DNA from: Hymenobacter psychrotolerans DSM 18569
Lineage (GTDB): Bacteria > Bacteroidota > Bacteroidia > Cytophagales > Hymenobacteraceae
Length of the DNA stretch: 64,000 bases
Direction: 5' to 3'
NCBI RefSeq assembly: GCF_900142395.1
Contig: NZ_FRAS01000001.1
Location: forward strand, 434,001-498,000
Position 1 is the stretch's first letter; each line of letters opens with the position of its first letter. Positions 57,095 through 64,000 of the stretch are shown here, in pieces. Under the pieces are notes generated by a model. The model saw nothing but the letters and a program-made list of their open reading frames with translations. It was not told the origin of the DNA and made no database searches. The translations under genes were made by a program, and so were the position numbers.

Positions 57095-57571
57095 ATGATA
57101 CAAAGAATCCAAAGCGTATTCCTGCTGCTGCTGGCCCTGAGCATGCTGGCTGTTCTTTTCCTGCCGCTCTGGCACAAAGCCGACCCCACCACGGGCCAGG
57201 AGCTGACCATGACGGCCCTCGGCTTCAGCTACAACAAGGCCGGAGCCGGCCTCACCCCGCCCGGCAATGTGTGGCTGATTGCGTTGTTCGCCGGTGCTTC
57301 GGCAGCCGTGGCCTTGTTCGAGATATTTCAGTTCCGCAACCGGTTCACGCAGCTGCGCCTCGGCATGCTGAACCTGTTGCTCATTCTGTGCACCCTGGGA
57401 GCCGGCTTCTATTTTTCGACCCTCGGCGAGCAGGCGCTCAACCTGAAAATGCTGGGGACCTACCAGGCGGGCTTCTACCTCCCTACGCTGGCCCTGATGC
57501 TCAACCTGCTGGCCAACCGCTTCATCCGTCGCGACGAGCGGCTGGTGCGCAGCATGGACCGGCTGCGCTAA
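57095..57571 (+). CDS. DUF4293 membrane protein
   Basis: This 158-aa Bacteroidota protein has four membrane segments (about 5-24, 58-77, 88-108 and 118-137). The opening MIQRIQSVFLLL and the NRFIRRDERLVRSMDRLR ending are typical of DUF4293. Function is unknown. Confidence 0.85.
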   Translation: MIQRIQSVFLLLLALSMLAVLFLPLWHKADPTTGQELTMTALGFSYNKAGAGLTPPGNVWLIALFAGASAAVALFEIFQFRNRFTQLRLGMLNLLLILCTLGAGFYFSTLGEQALNLKMLGTYQAGFYLPTLALMLNLLANRFIRRDERLVRSMDRLR

Positions 57572-57585
57572 CCCTGCCTATCCTG

Positions 57586-57633
57586 CACACGAAAAAGGCT
57601 TCTTCACTTGCGTGGAGAAGCCTTTTTCGTGTG
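57586..57633. terminator. Bidirectional terminator
   Basis: A perfect 18-bp stem (57586-57603 with 57616-57633) lies between the convergent DUF4293 and DUF4476 genes, with AAAAA and TTTTT in the arms. Confidence 0.85.
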
Positions 57634-57645
57634 GGGCACCAGCCG

Positions 57646-58428
57646 CTAGCGTTGGGGCTGCGCCAGATACTGCTGAAACTCGCGGGCCGTAGCTGAGAAG
57701 GTAAATCCCTCGTTGAGGCGGTACAGGTTCTGGCGGTCGGCCACGCGCGCAGCCCCGAACTTAGCCAGATCCAACCGTGAAGATTCGAAGCTCAGCTCTT
57801 TCATCAGCACGACCAGGTCATCGGCCTGAATAGTGGTTTCGCTGAGCGCCTGCTGCAGCAGCGGCAGTTTTTCATTATCGAAAGCCTGCCGCCGCACAGC
57901 CGCCCGAAGAGCGTCCACGTCCTGCGGGGCCATCTGGCGGGTGTAGCCGTAGCCACCGGGCTGGCCGCCGTTGTGGTAGCCGCCATTGCCGTAGCCGGGG
58001 CCGCCGGGGTCATATCCGCCGGGCTCATATCCGCCGGGGGCGTTGCCGTAGTACCCGCCGGGAGTAGCCGGACCGTAAACACCACGCAGCGGCACGGCCG
58101 CTACTTTGCGTAGCTCGGGCGCCCGGCCGGGGCGGGTGAGCAGCACGAAGCTGGTTTCCAGTCCAGGGTCGAGGAAGACGCGGGTGCGGTAGCTGATGGC
58201 CCGGCCGTTAGCCGTCGGAATCAGGAACTCTGCCGTGTGCGTACCCGCCACAAGCCGGTCGATGTATACCTGGCGGACGCCACCGCGGGTAAGAGGGCGG
58301 CCATCAAAGCGCAAGGTGAACGGTACGCCGCGCTCAGACGTGAAAGTAACCGTAGCCGGGGCCGCCTGCACGCGGGCAGCCGCCAGCAGAAACAGACCGA
58401 AGCAAAGAAGTAGAAGCTTTTTCATCAC
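57646..58428 (-). CDS. DUF4476 secreted protein with Gly/Tyr-rich linker
   Basis: This 260-aa protein has a signal peptide (about 1-22). A beta domain (23-115) has FTLRFDGRPLTRGGVRQVYIDRLVAGTHTAEF. A linker (about 120-165) is built from PGGY, GGYxPGG and GNGGYHNGG units. The C-terminal DUF4476 domain (170-260) has FDNEKLPLLQQAL and FSATAREFQQYL. Function is unknown. The region up to ompA contains only a terminator. Confidence 0.82.
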   Translation of the reverse strand: MMKKLLLLCFGLFLLAAARVQAAPATVTFTSERGVPFTLRFDGRPLTRGGVRQVYIDRLVAGTHTAEFLIPTANGRAISYRTRVFLDPGLETSFVLLTRPGRAPELRKVAAVPLRGVYGPATPGGYYGNAPGGYEPGGYDPGGPGYGNGGYHNGGQPGGYGYTRQMAPQDVDALRAAVRRQAFDNEKLPLLQQALSETTIQADDLVVLMKELSFESSRLDLAKFGAARVADRQNLYRLNEGFTFSATAREFQQYLAQPQR

Positions 58429-58605
58429 AGGGTGCGGGCAGCCATGTGGTATGCCCGTGCTGCTAATAAGCCAAGGATTGTGCCAGTTCCTACGCAGCCA
58501 ACTCTGAGCCAGACCTGCTCATACTATACCTCGTCAGTCGGCTTCCCACGCGCCCACTACCAACCGTACGGCTCGGTGCCGGAAACCTTGCTACAGGCCA
58601 AAAAC

Positions 58606-58641
58606 AAAGCCCCCACGGCTCGAAACCGTGGGGGCTTTTTT
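58606..58641 (-). terminator. Terminator after the PD40/OmpA gene
   Basis: AAAGCCCCCACGG (58606-58618) pairs with CCGTGGGGGCTTT (58626-58638). Read on the minus strand it lies 20 bp downstream of the stop. Confidence 0.8.
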
Positions 58642-58660
58642 CAGCTTTTCAGCGAAAAGC

Positions 58661-60589
58661 TTATTCCGCAATCTTGGTCACCTTGAACTCCGTGCGACGG
58701 TTGCGCTGGTATTGCTCTTCCGTCTTGGCATTCTTGATTTCCGGACGCGTCTCGCCGTAGCCTTTGGCCGTAATGCGCGACTTGTCGACACCTTTCGAGA
58801 TGATGTAGTCTACAGCCGACTGCGCGCGTTTCTGCGACAGAGTCTGGTTGTAGGCATCCTTACCACGAGAGTCGGTGTGCGAGCTCAGCTCGATGGTGAT
58901 TTTCGGGTTGTCGTTCAGCGTTTCCACCAGCTTGTCCAGCTCGGCAGCAGCATCCGGACGGATATCCGACTTGTCGTAGTCGTAGAAGATGTTCTCGACG
59001 CGGATAGCCTTGTTCTTCACGATTTCCGTCAGGGTCATGGCTACCGGCAGACGAACGTCGTTCATTTCGTTGGGCAGCTGATCCTGCGAAGGTTTGCGGC
59101 CTACCGTGCTCAGGGGCGTGCGGGCCGTAAAGAAGCCGGGGCGGTCAGCTACCAGCGAGTAGTTGGCAGCAGCCGAGTCCAGCTTGATGCTGAATTTGCC
59201 TTCCGCGTCCGTCGTCACGGTTTGCAGCTTTTGGCCGTCGCGGCCGTACAGCACCACTTCTTCGTTGCTGGCGGGTGCCGTTACACCGGTTTTGTCGTTG
59301 CGGGTCACCACCGTGCCATCGGCATAGAAAGTAACCAGCTTGAGGGCCTTCTTGCGGAACATGTAGAGGTCGTCCGAGCCTTTGCCGCCTGCGCGGTTAG
59401 AGGAGAAGACGCCAATGTCCTTGGTCGTGAAATACGGAGCGAAGTCGTCGCCGGAGCTGTTGATGGGAGCCCCGAGGTTGGTTACCTTGCCCTTGTCCAC
59501 CATAAAGATGTCGAGCTTGCCCAGACCAGGCTGTCCGTCGGAGGAAAAGTACATCGTGCCATCGGGCGCTACGGCCGGGAAGTTGTCGTTGCCGGGCGTA
59601 TTGATCTGGTCACCCAGGTTTTCGGCGGGCGAGAAGCGGCCGTTCGGGCCCAGCGTAGCCTTGTAGATGTCGTTGCCGCCGAGGCCACCTTTGCGGCTGG
59701 AAGCGAAATATAACGTCTGGCCGTCGGGAGAGAAAGCCGGAGCGAAGTCGTCGGCGGTACGGTCGTTGATGTTGGCCAGTACCGGCTCGCTCCAGGCGCC
59801 GTTCTTGAAGTAGGAAATCCAGAGGTCAACGCTCAGCAGGCCTTTTTTCGAGCCGTCGTTTGAGCGGGCAAACACCATCGTCTTGCCATCCGGGGTGTAG
59901 GTGGCGCTGGCTTCGTGCTTGTTTTCGGTATTGAAGATGGGCTCCAGCTTGCGCACTGCGCCGCCGGTCATCTTTTCAGCGTCGTCGAACTTGACGGCGT
60001 ATAAGTCGTTGAAATTCTCGCCGTTGCCGAGGTACTTCTTGCCTTCGCGGCCGGAAGCAAACACCAGCTCTTTGGTGTCGGGCATGATGGACGAGCCAAA
60101 TTCCGCGGCCGGCGTGTTCACCTGGTCGAGCGGCATTACCTCGTTGTTGGTGCGCATGGCCACGATGGTGTTGGCCATCTTGGCGTTTCTCGATTCCATT
60201 TCGGCCCGGGGGGCGAGGGCGCGACCAGCATTTGCCTGGGTGTAAGCATCAAACTGTTGCGCCGCTTCGTCGTATTTGCCGTTGGCCTTCAGCGACTGGC
60301 CGTAGTAGAACTGAGCATCGGGGGCCTTTACGCCGCCGTCAATAGCCGCTTTGTAGTAGCCTTCTGACTGCTCAATCCGGTTGGAAAGGCGGTAGGCTTC
60401 GGCCAGACGGTAGTTAGCCGTGGCAACATCCTTGCCTTTGGCGACATCGGCTTTGTAGAGCTCAATGGCGGTTTCATACTCGCCACGAGCAAAGCGTTTG
60501 TCTGCTTTACTCATGCCGCCGGAGGTTGCACAGCCGCTCAGCAGGGCGGTGGAACCGGCTGCGGCGCAAACCAGTAGTAGTTTCTTCAT
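58661..60589 (-). CDS. TPR-PD40-OmpA family lipoprotein
   Basis: This 642-aa protein has a lipobox LLSGC (C20). TPR-like helices follow (about 30-130), then a WD40-like PD40 beta-propeller (about 145-410) with repeats such as FAPAFSPDGQTLYFASSRKGGLGGNDIY. A CarboxypepD_reg-like segment (about 420-500) precedes the C-terminal OmpA domain (about 520-640), with NIFYDYDKSDIRPDAAAELDKL broken at residue 20 here, SSHTDSRG and ITAKGYGETRP, which bind peptidoglycan. The architecture matches PorE/PorW-associated envelope proteins of type IX-secreting bacteria. That role is inferred. Confidence 0.9.
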   Translation of the reverse strand: MKKLLLVCAAAGSTALLSGCATSGGMSKADKRFARGEYETAIELYKADVAKGKDVATANYRLAEAYRLSNRIEQSEGYYKAAIDGGVKAPDAQFYYGQSLKANGKYDEAAQQFDAYTQANAGRALAPRAEMESRNAKMANTIVAMRTNNEVMPLDQVNTPAAEFGSSIMPDTKELVFASGREGKKYLGNGENFNDLYAVKFDDAEKMTGGAVRKLEPIFNTENKHEASATYTPDGKTMVFARSNDGSKKGLLSVDLWISYFKNGAWSEPVLANINDRTADDFAPAFSPDGQTLYFASSRKGGLGGNDIYKATLGPNGRFSPAENLGDQINTPGNDNFPAVAPDGTMYFSSDGQPGLGKLDIFMVDKGKVTNLGAPINSSGDDFAPYFTTKDIGVFSSNRAGGKGSDDLYMFRKKALKLVTFYADGTVVTRNDKTGVTAPASNEEVVLYGRDGQKLQTVTTDAEGKFSIKLDSAAANYSLVADRPGFFTARTPLSTVGRKPSQDQLPNEMNDVRLPVAMTLTEIVKNKAIRVENIFYDYDKSDIRPDAAAELDKLVETLNDNPKITIELSSHTDSRGKDAYNQTLSQKRAQSAVDYIISKGVDKSRITAKGYGETRPEIKNAKTEEQYQRNRRTEFKVTKIAE

Positions 60590-60701
60590 AGGTGGTGAAG
60601 GGTGGAGTTGAAGACGAGCCGGCCTTCAATTCGGCCAACCTGGGCCTAATAATACTAAGTTTGAAGAGGATTCTAGCTTTAAGGCGAAATTTTCCCCGTT
60701 T

Positions 60702-61187
60702 CTAACTAAAGTAACGCGCCAGCCATGTAGAGCCTGCAGGAGCCGGAAATCGGCTTTTCAAGGCATCTTTCAAGGATACAGTAGCATCGAAGTAAGGCGT
60801 TGTGGAAGTCAGCTGGCCGGCCTCAATGGCGGCCTTGAGCTGGCGCCGGTCCAGCAGGTGCACTTGCTCGTCGACCAGAAAAGCCAGTTGGGACTTCTCC
60901 AGTAGCGAGAGGCCCAGCATCGTTTCCAGCTCCCGCACAAACCGCACGGACGCGTCAATGGAGCAGCCGCTGGCATCGGCCACTGCCTCATCGAGCCCGA
61001 CTACCAGAAACTGATGATGCAGCACCGCCACAGACGCCTGCAGCGTCCGGCCGTGGCTGGTCCATTCCTCGGCAAACCGGCTGAGCACCGGCTCGATACG
61101 GGTTTCTTCAGCCGCAGTAAGCGGACGGCTGGCCTGATAAATCCAGAGGCGGGCAGAAGCAGGCAACTGGTCGAAAGGAACGTACAT
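60702..61187 (-). CDS. Conserved hypothetical protein
   Basis: This 161-aa protein has no clear domain that I recognise. Visible pieces are FDQLPASARLWIYQASRPLTAAE, FAEEWTSHGRTLQASVAVLHHQFLVVGLDEAVADASGCSID and SQLAFLVDEQVHLLDRRQLK. It has no signal peptide or membrane segment. It resembles short Bacteroidota proteins sometimes named as ABC-transporter ATPases, but it lacks Walker motifs, so that name would be misleading. It stands alone between the OmpA gene and a terminator. Confidence 0.7.
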   Translation of the reverse strand: MYVPFDQLPASARLWIYQASRPLTAAEETRIEPVLSRFAEEWTSHGRTLQASVAVLHHQFLVVGLDEAVADASGCSIDASVRFVRELETMLGLSLLEKSQLAFLVDEQVHLLDRRQLKAAIEAGQLTSTTPYFDATVSLKDALKSRFPAPAGSTWLARYFS

Positions 61188-61254
61188 GACAGACTGATTA
61201 GAGCGTGTGGTAGAGCAGCCCGCTACTCGGGGCCACAGTTCAAGTACAAAAGAA

Positions 61255-61285
61255 ACAGCCCGGCCGGAAGTTCCGGCCGGGCTGT
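61255..61285. terminator. Terminator of the Fe-S protein pair
   Basis: ACAGCCCGGCCGGAA (61255-61269) and TTCCGGCCGGGCTGT (61271-61285) form a near-continuous stem. It lies downstream of the minus-strand Fe-S genes. Confidence 0.7.
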
Positions 61286-61318
61286 ACTGGTTTTTATGAT
61301 TGTGCCAGCGGGGTGCTG

Positions 61319-62215
61319 CTAGGCGTTCAGGCCTTCTGCCGAGGCAATCAGCTCAGCGAGGTCAAACACCTGCACGTCGGCTTCGCGCTCCTTGTTCTTC
61401 ACGCCGTCAGCCATCATAGTCATGCAGAACGGGCAGGCCACGGCAATTACGCTGCCGCCCCGGTTGGAGCCGGCCGGCAATACCGGCGCGTTGCTTTCCA
61501 CGCCCTGCAGGTTCAGAAGCACATCGGCGTCGCCATCGAGCGTGGCCAGCGCTTCTTCGGTGCGCTCCACATTCACGTCCTTTTTGCCGGGCTCAGGCTC
61601 TTTCCACATCTGGGCGCCACCAGCGCCGCAGCACAGGCCGTTGGTTTTGCAGCGCTTCATCTCCAGCAGGTCGGCGTCCAGCACTTCCAGCACGGCGCGG
61701 GGCGCTTCGTAGATGTTGTTGGCGCGGCCCAGGTAGCAGGAGTCGTGGAACGTGATGCGGCGGCCCTTGAACGACTCGCCCCCCTCGGCCTTCACCTTGC
61801 CTTCGTTGATGAGCTGCTGCAGGAAAGTGCTGTGGTGAATCACCTCATACTCGCCGCCCAGCGCCGGATACTCGTTTTTGATGGTATTGAAGCAGTGCGG
61901 GCAGGCCGTAACTACTTTCTTGATGCCGTAGCCGTTGAGCGTGGTGATATTCTGCATGGCCTGCATCTGAAACAGGAACTCATTGCCGGCGCGCTTGGCC
62001 GGGTCGCCGGTGCAGCTTTCTTCCATGCCCAGCACGGCATAGTTCACGCCCACATGCTCCAAGATGCGCACGAAAGCGCGCGTTACGCGCTTGTACCGGT
62101 CATCGAAGGCCCCGGCGCAGCCCACCCAAAACAGGATTTCCGGCGTTTCGCCCCGGGCAGCCAGGTCGGCCATCATCGGAACGGATACTTGACGTTTGGC
62201 AGTTTGCTCAGCCAT
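61319..62215 (-). CDS. CCG-domain Fe-S oxidoreductase (HdrB/GlpC/LutA-like)
   Basis: This 298-aa cytoplasmic protein has two cysteine-rich CCG-type domains. The first has FWVGCAGAFDD, ACPHCFNTIKNEYP and HDSCYLGRANNIYEAPR. The second has GLCCGAGGAQMW and VACPFCMTMM. Such proteins carry unusual [4Fe-4S] clusters and pass electrons with a membrane partner. The start is the ATG complementary to 62213-62215 (MAEQTAK). The preceding gene (62328-63770) encodes the probable membrane partner. Confidence 0.88.
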   Translation of the reverse strand: MAEQTAKRQVSVPMMADLAARGETPEILFWVGCAGAFDDRYKRVTRAFVRILEHVGVNYAVLGMEESCTGDPAKRAGNEFLFQMQAMQNITTLNGYGIKKVVTACPHCFNTIKNEYPALGGEYEVIHHSTFLQQLINEGKVKAEGGESFKGRRITFHDSCYLGRANNIYEAPRAVLEVLDADLLEMKRCKTNGLCCGAGGAQMWKEPEPGKKDVNVERTEEALATLDGDADVLLNLQGVESNAPVLPAGSNRGGSVIAVACPFCMTMMADGVKNKEREADVQVFDLAELIASAEGLNA

Positions 62216-62327
62216 TATAAGGTCGGTTTTATGTGGCAGGCGTCCCGAAAGTAGCGCACCTGCCTGAGTATCTGAGTAAGAGCAGCGCATCAGCCTCTAT
62301 GGGCTTTGCGCTGCCTGATAGGCTTGT

Positions 62328-63770
62328 TTAGGCCGTTACGGCAGCCTTATCGGCTACGTACAGCTCGTCGGCCCAGTTGAAGCGGTCTGAGGGCGAGAAG
62401 GCCCAGGGCGCGCCGTTGTTTTCGATGTTGGAGAACATCACGTTCAGCGAGTTAGGTGCCGCCGACTCTTCCAGCACCAGGAAGCGGCGCATCTCAATGA
62501 TGCTTTCCAGCGGGTTAATGTTCACGGGGCAGGCTTCCACGCAGGCATTGCAGGTGGTGCAGGCCCACAGCTCCTCGGGCGTTACGTAGCCGCGCAGCAA
62601 GGTGTGGTTTTCCTTATCGAGCTGCTCCTGCGGGTCGTGCTTGGCTTCCTTGCCGTAGAGGTTAGGATCGAAAATAAGGGGCGAGTTGTACTTCTCCTCC
62701 ATCCGGTCGCGCGTGTCCATGATGATTTTGCGCGGGGAGAGCAGCTTGCCGGTGATGTTGGCGGGGCAAACCGAAGTGCAGCGGCCGCACTCGGTGCAGG
62801 AGTAGGCGTTCAGCAGGTTGGTCCAGGCCAGGTCGTTCACGTCCTTGGCCCCGAAGGACGTAGGCGCAGCCTCTGCTCCTTCCGAAGCCGGCGGCGTGGG
62901 CACTTGGTACGTGGGGTCCATCATGGCTTTCACCTCGTGCGTGATGCTGTCCACGTTCGAGAACTGGCCCTGCGGCATGAGCCGCGAGAAGTACACGTTC
63001 GGGAAGGCCATGATGATGTGGAAGTGCTTGGAGCTGGGCAGGTAGTTCAGGAACAGCAAAATACCTACGATGTGCGCCCACCAGCCCACACGCTCCAGCA
63101 CATGCAGCGCCGTGAGGCTATCCGGCAGCAGCCCCGTGAGCAGCCCGCTGACCGGGAAGGCGCCGGGCAGGTCTTTGCCCTGCAGCTGGTGCAGCTTCAG
63201 GTCGGCGGCGTTCATCAGGAACAGCGCCACCATCAGAATCACTTCGATGTAGAGAATGACGTTGGCATCCATCTTGGGCCAGGCGCGCATCTCGGGACCC
63301 GTGAAGCGGCGGACGCCACCCACGTTGCGGCGCCACCAGAAGGCCACCACCGCCAGCACTACCAGCGCGCCCAGCACCTCGTTGGTCCCCGTCAGGGCCG
63401 AGTACAGTGGCCCCATGAACCCCAGCACCCGGTGCGTCCCGAAAATACCGTCAATCAGGATTTCAATGACTTCAATATTGATGACGATGAAGCCTACGTA
63501 CACCACCAGGTGCAGCAGGGCCGGCGTGAGGCGCTTGAACATTTTCTGCTGCCCGAAGGCTACCAGCAGCGTCTTCCAGAGTCGCTCGTTCACGTTGCCG
63601 CTCATATCCCGGTCGCGCCCGACGAGAATATTGGCCCGGATCTTCCGGGCTTGCCAGGCAAACAGGCCGAAGCCGGCTATTGCCACCAGCAGGAAGATGA
63701 TGTTTTGAAAGGAGAAGTGCACGGGAAAGGGTAGGTTTGGGGTTGGAGCCGAAATATAGTCGGTATGCAT
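62328..63770 (-). CDS. Membrane [4Fe-4S] electron-transfer protein (HdrE/NarI-like fused to 2x4Fe-4S)
   Basis: This 480-aa protein has about five to six membrane segments in residues 20-270, with histidines that could ligate heme b as in NarI-type subunits. The cytoplasmic part (300-480) has two 4Fe-4S motifs, CTECGRCTSVCPANITGK (about 322-339) and CTTCNACVEACPVNIN (about 404-419). It likely links the quinone pool to the CCG-domain protein encoded 112 bp downstream. The donor or acceptor metabolite is unknown. Confidence 0.88.
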   Translation of the reverse strand: MHTDYISAPTPNLPFPVHFSFQNIIFLLVAIAGFGLFAWQARKIRANILVGRDRDMSGNVNERLWKTLLVAFGQQKMFKRLTPALLHLVVYVGFIVINIEVIEILIDGIFGTHRVLGFMGPLYSALTGTNEVLGALVVLAVVAFWWRRNVGGVRRFTGPEMRAWPKMDANVILYIEVILMVALFLMNAADLKLHQLQGKDLPGAFPVSGLLTGLLPDSLTALHVLERVGWWAHIVGILLFLNYLPSSKHFHIIMAFPNVYFSRLMPQGQFSNVDSITHEVKAMMDPTYQVPTPPASEGAEAAPTSFGAKDVNDLAWTNLLNAYSCTECGRCTSVCPANITGKLLSPRKIIMDTRDRMEEKYNSPLIFDPNLYGKEAKHDPQEQLDKENHTLLRGYVTPEELWACTTCNACVEACPVNINPLESIIEMRRFLVLEESAAPNSLNVMFSNIENNGAPWAFSPSDRFNWADELYVADKAAVTA

Positions 63771-63829
63771 AACAAATTACGGTTTTGCCTCCGATAGTTT
63801 TCCGCCGAAACATTTTTTTACGTTACGGC

Positions 63830-63859
63830 TTGCGAGATGAAAATGGTTTACTACTTTTG
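63830..63859 (+). promoter_or_regulatory. tRNA-Phe promoter, TTG-N19-TACTTTTG
   Basis: TTG (63830-63832), exactly 19 bp, then TACTTTTG (63852-63859). This is a full match to the Bacteroidota sigma consensus TTG-N19-TAnnTTTG, 42 bp before the tRNA. Confidence 0.75.
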
Positions 63860-63901
63860 TGCTCTCCAACGGCTACAACGGCCCGCGGAGCACCCGGAGC
63901 T

Positions 63902-63974
<73 letters not shown>

Positions 63975-64000
63975 CTAAAACCCGCTTAGCGCTGCGCTGA

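Overview
The window looks like chromosome of a high-GC member of the Bacteroidota, most likely a Hymenobacter-like cytophagalean. This rests on the gene families (YtxH, DUF1573, DUF4293, DUF4476 and YbbR proteins, long-form NusB, a type IX secretion-like C-terminal tail, a PD40/OmpA lipoprotein), on the order nusB-DUF1573-yajC-YbbR-coaE, on the lack of obvious Shine-Dalgarno sequences, and on repeated TAnnTTTG promoter -7 boxes, sometimes with TTG about 19 bp upstream. The species call is inference. Coding density is high. After start correction no gene-free stretch exceeds about 275 bp.

Layout. 1-2786: surface nucleotide-sugar genes (galE partial, UDP-HexNAc dehydrogenase, hexapeptide acetyltransferase). 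2908-5498: prmC, ribD, msrC. 5499-6473: an IS5-family element inserted at the msrC stop codon, then a 163-bp palindromic segment. 6470-11919: psd, a glutamate dehydrogenase, cdsA, a CPBP protease and dusB. 11931-19568: the most accessory part, with two REP-like palindromes, an EamA transporter, an LpxR-like outer-membrane protein, a degenerate RAYT-like HUH protein and a 1546-aa helicase-nuclease fusion. 19655-25638: amino-acid permease, two tandem Cys-motif membrane proteins, a lipocalin-like lipoprotein and a histidine kinase. 25847-34045: hemA, ArsR regulator, second ELFV dehydrogenase, MscS channel, TerB-like Gly-rich protein, AsmA-like protein. 34107-38909: two identical tRNA-Val genes, tandem GT39-like membrane glycosyltransferases, GNAT-like protein. 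39108-45734 (minus strand): ldh, nusB, YtxH, idh, DUF1573, yajC, YbbR, coaE. 45999-54337: ABC exporter, T9SS-tail protein, fbaA, two tRNA-Pro genes, tandem beta-barrel proteins, GyrI-like protein, second ABC exporter. 54361-63974: truA, GNAT, thiolase, DUF4293, DUF4476, PD40/OmpA lipoprotein, conserved hypothetical, two Fe-S electron-transfer proteins and tRNA-Phe.

Most of the window is housekeeping: translation and tRNA modification, phospholipid synthesis, cofactor synthesis, envelope assembly and central carbon and amino-nitrogen metabolism. The parts worth a second look are the helicase-nuclease fusion beside a RAYT relative and dispersed REP-like palindromes; the nested CTAG-flanked insertions between msrC and psd, whose removal restores two overlapping convergent stop codons; the tandem Cys-motif proteins; and perfect intercistronic hairpins made of short repeats. 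No CRISPR array, prophage, replication origin or rRNA operon was seen.
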